From DATARH01 sp050246595 (GTDB taxonomy: Bacteria > Pseudomonadota > Alphaproteobacteria > ATCC43930 > CGMCC-115725), in contig JBFWVT010000030.1 in assembly GCA_050246595.1 (NCBI GenBank), positions 1 to 55,641 on the forward strand: DNA of 55,641 nucleotides. Reading direction: 5' to 3'. Positions 50,313-55,641 of this stretch are shown piece after piece. A program made the position numbers and the translations under genes. The notes beneath the pieces were generated by a model. That model was given only the letters and a program-made list of their open reading frames with translations, was not told where the DNA came from and ran no database searches. Position 1 is the stretch's first letter. Every line of letters begins with the position of its first letter.

Positions 50313-50957
50313 ATGGCCTCCGCCCCGCCGACCCCGGGACCCGAGCCGCGCACCCGCACGCAGCGCTTTCTGCTGATGGCGATCGTGCTGGCCGGATTTC
50401 TCGTGCTCGCGACCGGTCTGCTGCTGTTCGTCATATCTCGGGACGATCCGAGGGGGATCGCCGGCACCGTGCTGTCCAACACGATCGGCGGCCCGTTCCG
50501 CCTCATTGACCAGAACGGCCGCCCGTTTACCGATGCCGATCTCAGGGGCAAGTGGCACCTGGTGTTTTTCGGCTACACCCACTGCCCGGATGTGTGCCCG
50601 ACGACGCTCAACGAACTCTCGCTGGCGCACGACCGGCTCGGCAAGGAGCGCGACCAGGTCGGGATCGTCATGATTACGGTGGACCCGCAGCGCGACACGC
50701 AAGAGACGCTGAAATCCTATATCGCCAGTTTCGACGCCCCGGTGACGGCGCTGACCGGCACCGAAGAGCAGGTGGCCGAAGCCGCCAGGGCCTATCGCGT
50801 CTATTCCGCCAGGCGGGCGAAGGAGGACGGCAATTACGATATGGATCACAGCGCCGTCATCTATGTGATGGACCCGCAGGGCCGCCTCACCGCGACGTTC
50901 ACCCCCGACAGCGGCGCCGACGCGATCGCCGAACGCATGCGCAAGCTGCTGTCGTAG
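50313..50957 (+). CDS. SCO1/SenC family copper-binding assembly protein
   Basis: This membrane-anchored thioredoxin-fold protein of about 214 residues has one N-terminal helix (FLLMAIVLAGFLVLATGLLL, 20). The copper site CxxxC is in GYTHCPDVCPTTLNEL and the third ligand histidine in NYDMDHSAVIYVMDP. It delivers copper to the CuA centre of cytochrome c oxidase or acts as a thiol redox sensor. ATG 50313 avoids overlap with the PCuAC gene; ATG 50256 would add 19 residues and overlap it by 44 bases. No oxidase gene is in the window. Confidence 0.92.
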   Translation: MASAPPTPGPEPRTRTQRFLLMAIVLAGFLVLATGLLLFVISRDDPRGIAGTVLSNTIGGPFRLIDQNGRPFTDADLRGKWHLVFFGYTHCPDVCPTTLNELSLAHDRLGKERDQVGIVMITVDPQRDTQETLKSYIASFDAPVTALTGTEEQVAEAARAYRVYSARRAKEDGNYDMDHSAVIYVMDPQGRLTATFTPDSGADAIAERMRKLLS

Positions 50958-51067
50958 CGCCGCCGCGATCTCCCCCGCGCGCTTGGAAAACGCCGGAAGC
51001 CGCCTCCATATAGGATCACCGGCGGCAAGCGGCCGCGCTGCCGCCCGCCAAACCTTCCGCGGAAACG

Positions 51068-52665
<1,598 letters not shown>

Positions 52666-52669
<4 letters not shown>

Positions 52670-53004
52670 AAACATCTAAGACCATCGCCGCCGAGCTGAA
52701 AGCTCTTGCGGACCTGCCGGATTCGAAGATCGATACCAGCGATATCCCGGAGGTCGTCGATTGGAGCGGCGCCATTCGGGGACGTTTCCATCATGAACGA
52801 ACAGGTTCGGCCGTCTCCGCTCGCATACCTCGGCTGTCGAACGAACAGAAGGCCGAAATCCGCCGTCTGCTTCGGCAGGCGATGCCGCGCGACGAGATCG
52901 CGGCAAAGCTAAAGCTGGGCGTCACTCCCAGGCAGGTGAGTGCCGTAAAAGCCCATATGGCGATCAGGCCTCACGACCCCGAAGCCGGCGAAAGCACAGA
53001 GTAG
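52666..53004 (+). CDS. Antitoxin-like small protein coupled to prfC
   Basis: This 112-residue protein starts at TTG 52666, which overlaps the prfC stop. The first half (KTIAAELKALADLPDSKIDT, then SDIPEVVDWSGAIRGRF) resembles the leader of short CopG/DUF4415-type antitoxins, recalled without a search. The second half is different: LSNEQKAEIRRLLRQAMPRD followed by EIAAKLKLGVTPRQVSAVKA, a helix-turn-helix-like module that also occurs at the ends of other proteins. No toxin gene is next to it. It could be an orphan antitoxin or a fusion of two remnants. The TTG start makes expression uncertain. Confidence 0.5.
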
Positions 53005-53588
53005 GCCATAGGATGGGCTGACCCGGCGAAAGCCCCTGCCGTCCGGCGGCGAGGCGATGGGCTTTGCGCCGCTCGGCCCATCCTGCGCTTGCTGCGCGCA
53101 CCGTCCGCGCCGGCGTGGGAGGCGGGAAGGACACGCGTTGGCGACGAATGTAAGGCTGCGCCCTGACGAAGATTGTCGATGAATTTCACCGCTTCGGAGC
53201 GGCCAATCCGATGAATTGGCCACCGCTACAGTCGGCCGCCGACGGAATATTGAGTGATGTTCCAATTTGGTTGAATCGGCGCCGTGCGTCCATCGCCGCG
53301 GCGGCATCCTGCCCTACATGCTGCGCCGCCTCGTGCGCCAAGTCGCCCGAGGCTGCCCGGCAACCCCTGCGGCATCCCCGGCGAAAGCCGGGGTCCACTC
53401 GTCAACCGCGAGTTTGCCGAACCGTGGACCCCGGCTTTCGCCGGGGATGCGGGCTTTATGACGGCGCAGGCAGTGCAAATTAGGACAGTACTGAATATTG
53501 TTGCGGCACGCCTCGATACAGCGGAAAATTGCCCTGTCCGGCAATCTGGGGAATGTCGGCGTAATATTCGCGTCAGGGGAGATTTTAT
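53005..53588. other. Gene-free region built of palindromic repeats
   Basis: No ORF with protein character was found. About 53010-53095 contains AGGATGGGC and its inverse GCCCATCCT around smaller hairpins, and 53372-53450 is a long perfect inverted repeat. The last 130 bases are AT-richer and should hold the promoter of the large RTX protein gene; GGGGAG lies eight bases before its ATG. Confidence 0.6.
53372..53450. repeat. Perfect 27-bp inverted repeat with 25-base loop
   Basis: The left arm starts GCATCCCCGGCGAAAGCCGG and the right arm ends CCGGCTTTCGCCGGGGATGC; both arms are 27 bases and exactly complementary. The repeat type resembles dispersed CCCCGGCGAAAGCCGGGG elements of many alpha- and gammaproteobacteria (recalled). 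No ORF. Confidence 0.85.
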
Positions 53589-55641
53589 ATGGCCGTAATC
53601 ATCGGCGGCGGTCTTGAGTTGCGATCGAGTGTCACCGACATGGCGGCAACGGCACTCAACGGCGTTTTCGGACTGGAGATCGTTGCGATCGGCGGCAAGA
53701 GATTTGTCTATGCGGCGGGGAATCTCGATGACGGACTGACCGCCTTTGAATTGGGTATAAACGGGAGTCTCACCCCTATTCAGACGATTGGCGATACCGG
53801 CACGACCGCTCTCAACGGCGCCGCCCGTCTCATATCGGCCACCGTAGGCGGGCAAACCTATCTCTACGTCACCGCCGAGATCGAAGACGGCATATCGGTC
53901 TTTCGCGTCGATGCGGACGGAAAGCTGACAGTTGTCGATACGGTTTTTGATGATGTTGCTCTGGAGCTGAACGGAAGCGTTGGAAAGATGAGCGTCGCGA
54001 ATGTCGGCGGCGCGAGCTACCTGCTGGCATCGGGCTTCACCGACGATGGGTTCAGCATCTTCAGCATCGGCGCCGACGGCCGGCTCACGAACGTGCAGAA
54101 TGTCGATGACCAGACGAGCGCAAATTATGAGCTCAGGGGCGCAGCGGATGTGGCGGTTGGCGCGACCGGCGGACGCACCTTTGCCTTTGTCGCGGGAAGG
54201 AATGACCACGGCATTTCCTCGTTCGAGATTGCGCAGAACGGGACTCTGACCTTCGCCTCATCGGTCGCCGACAACGCGACGCTGGAGCTGAACGCCGTTT
54301 TCGGGCTTGCAACGGCCACGATCGGCTCGACGCTGTTCCTGTTCGCGGCCGGGTACGGCGACCACGGGATAAGCGTCTTCTCGATCGACTCGCAGGGACA
54401 GTTCAACAGCGTATTCAATCTCTCCGATAGCACTGCGCTCGGGCTCGGCTGGGTTTGGAACCTGTCGACCTTCGAGATCGGCGGGCGTACCTATCTTGCA
54501 GCCTCCTCGCAGGAATCCGCTCTGAGCTACTTCGAGGTCGCGGCGGATGGCAGCCTGACACCGGTGACAACGCTGTTCGACACGGCGGGCCTTGCGCTGA
54601 ACGGAGGCGGAGAGCAGCAGTTCACGCTTTTTGGCGGATCGGCCTATCTTGTCGCGGCCGGTCAGTTTGACGACGGAGTGAGCGTCTTCGAGATCGGCGA
54701 GGACAACGAAACGCTGGTCGGCACCGCCGCCGCCGATACGATTTACGGGCTGGGCGGCAACGATATCCTCTCCGGCCTCGCCGGCAACGACACGCTGAAC
54801 GGCGGCGGCGGCAACGATGTGATGATCGGCGGCGCCGGCGCCGATGTGCATGACGGCGGGACCGGCATCGATCGCGCCCAGTATCACGGTTCCCCGGCCG
54901 GTCTGACGGTCGATCTGCAACTCCCCGCCAACAACACCGGCATCGCGGCAGGCGATACCTATATCTCGGTCGAGAACCTGTACGGCTCCAACTTTGCCGA
55001 CGATCTGCGCGGTGACGCCGGCGCCAACGTGATCTGGGGCGTTACCGGCGACGATGTTCTCTCCGGCCGCGCCGGCGGCGACACGCTGCTCGGTGGCGAC
55101 GGCGATGACGTGATGATCGGCGGCGTCGGCGCCGATGTGCACAATGGCGGTGCCGGCATCGACCGCGCCCAGTACCACGATTCCCCGACCGGCCTGATCG
55201 TCGATCTGCAACTCCCGGCCATCAACACCGGCATCGCGGCAGGCGACAGCTATTTCTCGGTCGAGAACCTGTACGGCTCCAACTTTGCCGACCATCTGCG
55301 CGGCGACGCCGGTGCCAACGTCATCTGGGGCGCCGCCGGCGACGACATCATCCACGGCCGCGTCGGCGACGACACGCTGCTCGGTGGCGCCGGCAACGAC
55401 GTGACGATCGGCGGCGCCGGCGCCGATGCGATGCTCGGCGGCGCCGGCATCGACCGCGCCCAGTACACCGATTCCCCGACTGGTCTGACGGTCGATCTGC
55501 AACTCCCGGCCAACAACACCGGCATTGCGGCAGGCGACAGTTATTTCTCGGTCGAATACCTGTACGGCTCCAACTTTGCCGACGATCTGCGCGGCGACGC
55601 CGGCGCCAACGTGATCTGGGGCGGCACCGGCGACGACATCG
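53589..55641 (+). CDS. Seven-repeat propeller plus RTX repeat protein (cut by window edge)
   Basis: The frame is open from ATG 53589 (GGGGAG upstream) to the right edge, at least 684 residues. Residues 1-375 contain seven units of about 50 residues, each with a pattern like LNGVFGLEIVAIGGKRFVYA then GNLDDGLTAFEL, which suggests a seven-bladed beta-propeller. From about residue 378 (TLVGTAAADTIYGLGGNDIL) it turns into calcium-binding RTX nonapeptides (GGxGxDxL). These continue in near-identical 97-residue units that add the segment RAQYHDSPTGLIVDLQLPA and FSVENLYGSNFADDLRGDAG. There is no N-terminal signal peptide, which fits type I secretion with a C-terminal signal beyond the window. Likely an extracellular or surface calcium-binding protein. 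Confidence 0.85.
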   Translation, partial: MAVIIGGGLELRSSVTDMAATALNGVFGLEIVAIGGKRFVYAAGNLDDGLTAFELGINGSLTPIQTIGDTGTTALNGAARLISATVGGQTYLYVTAEIEDGISVFRVDADGKLTVVDTVFDDVALELNGSVGKMSVANVGGASYLLASGFTDDGFSIFSIGADGRLTNVQNVDDQTSANYELRGAADVAVGATGGRTFAFVAGRNDHGISSFEIAQNGTLTFASSVADNATLELNAVFGLATATIGSTLFLFAAGYGDHGISVFSIDSQGQFNSVFNLSDSTALGLGWVWNLSTFEIGGRTYLAASSQESALSYFEVAADGSLTPVTTLFDTAGLALNGGGEQQFTLFGGSAYLVAAGQFDDGVSVFEIGEDNETLVGTAAADTIYGLGGNDILSGLAGNDTLNGGGGNDVMIGGAGADVHDGGTGIDRAQYHGSPAGLTVDLQLPANNTGIAAGDTYISVENLYGSNFADDLRGDAGANVIWGVTGDDVLSGRAGGDTLLGGDGDDVMIGGVGADVHNGGAGIDRAQYHDSPTGLIVDLQLPAINTGIAAGDSYFSVENLYGSNFADHLRGDAGANVIWGAAGDDIIHGRVGDDTLLGGAGNDVTIGGAGADAMLGGAGIDRAQYTDSPTGLTVDLQLPANNTGIAAGDSYFSVEYLYGSNFADDLRGDAGANVIWGGTGDDI
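54789..55641 (+). repeat. Tandem 291-bp coding repeat (three units, last one cut)
   Basis: Units at 54789-55079, 55080-55370 and 55371 to the edge are in frame (97 codons each) and nearly identical at the DNA level, for example CTGTACGGCTCCAACTTTGC in all three. Such high identity points to recent duplication or gene conversion, and unit number may vary between strains. Confidence 0.9.

Noticed and set aside
53010..53450. Small minus-strand ORFs over the palindromic region before the RTX gene
   Set aside because: Their sequences come from repeat DNA (Arg/Pro/Ser-rich) and have no domain character or ribosome sites.

Overview
The window is high-GC DNA from an alphaproteobacterium, most likely Rhodospirillales-like or a rhizobial relative; this is judged from gene content and order, not from a phylogeny. 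The strongest marker is the minus-strand block chvI-chvG-hprK-manX(EIIA)-ptsH-ptsP, with ahcY nearby and a divergent pckA. This is close to the order known from rhizobia (pckA-chvI-chvG-hprK-manX-ptsH-ahcY). A six-gene Mrp antiporter operon with fused MrpA/B, a methylsuccinyl-CoA dehydrogenase (ethylmalonyl-CoA pathway) and many dispersed GC-rich palindromic repeats fit the same group. Nearly all of the window is chromosomal housekeeping and metabolic DNA. The accessory parts are the left edge, about 31.4-34.7 kb, and the right edge.

Layout. 1-1.3 kb: insertion-sequence remnants (IS630-type transposase end, degraded transposase pieces). 1.3-2.6 kb: a two-domain RidA protein followed by a one-domain RidA protein. 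2.8-8.8 kb: mrpA(B)CDEFG, a Na+/H+ antiporter operon whose genes overlap by 1-4 bases. 8.8-10.4 kb: a universal stress protein remnant, a MITE-like repeat and an unknown gene behind a perfect 19-bp palindrome. 10.4-15.4 kb: DivK-like receiver protein, amidohydrolase, small cation transporter, ahcY with a 16-bp palindromic operator candidate, and a flavin monooxygenase. 15.7-21.4 kb: regulatory PTS with the ChvG/ChvI two-component system. 21.7-31.3 kb: HugZ-like protein, pckA, hydrolases, an RlmM-type methyltransferase, aldo/keto reductase, RRM protein, VOC protein and polysaccharide deacetylase.

31.4-35.6 kb holds the alpha and beta subunits of a 2-oxoacid dehydrogenase E1, separated by about 1.7 kb of accessory DNA. 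That DNA carries a FitA/VapC-like toxin-antitoxin pair whose PIN toxin lacks its first catalytic aspartate, a DUF559 endonuclease-like gene bracketed by inverted copies of a palindromic repeat, and an AT-richer secreted protein. 35.8-44.1 kb: second flavin monooxygenase, mcd, two tiny envelope proteins (one a 44-residue membrane protein), pdxJ, an MFS exporter, a TauD-type dioxygenase, and a Sua5/TsaC carrying an in-frame palindromic repeat insertion. 44.1-47.5 kb: otsB-otsA-glk (trehalose synthesis and glucokinase). 47.6-47.75 kb: a candidate small RNA with its own promoter, a 5' hairpin, an exposed CCUCCC stretch and an intrinsic terminator. 47.8-53.0 kb: phenylalanine hydroxylase, N-formylglutamate amidohydrolase, two copper-handling proteins (PCuAC, SCO), prfC and a coupled antitoxin-like ORF. 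53.6 kb to the right edge: an incomplete protein built of seven propeller-like repeats followed by RTX repeats and near-identical 97-residue tandem units.

How it works together. ChvG/ChvI and the permease-less PTS (EI, HPr, EIIA, HPr kinase) form a regulatory module beside pckA, the gluconeogenic entry step. AhcY and its operator candidate belong to the methyl cycle. Mrp, trehalose synthesis and the ChvG/ChvI system suggest an organism that copes with changing pH, sodium and osmolarity. No tRNA, rRNA or CRISPR array was seen.
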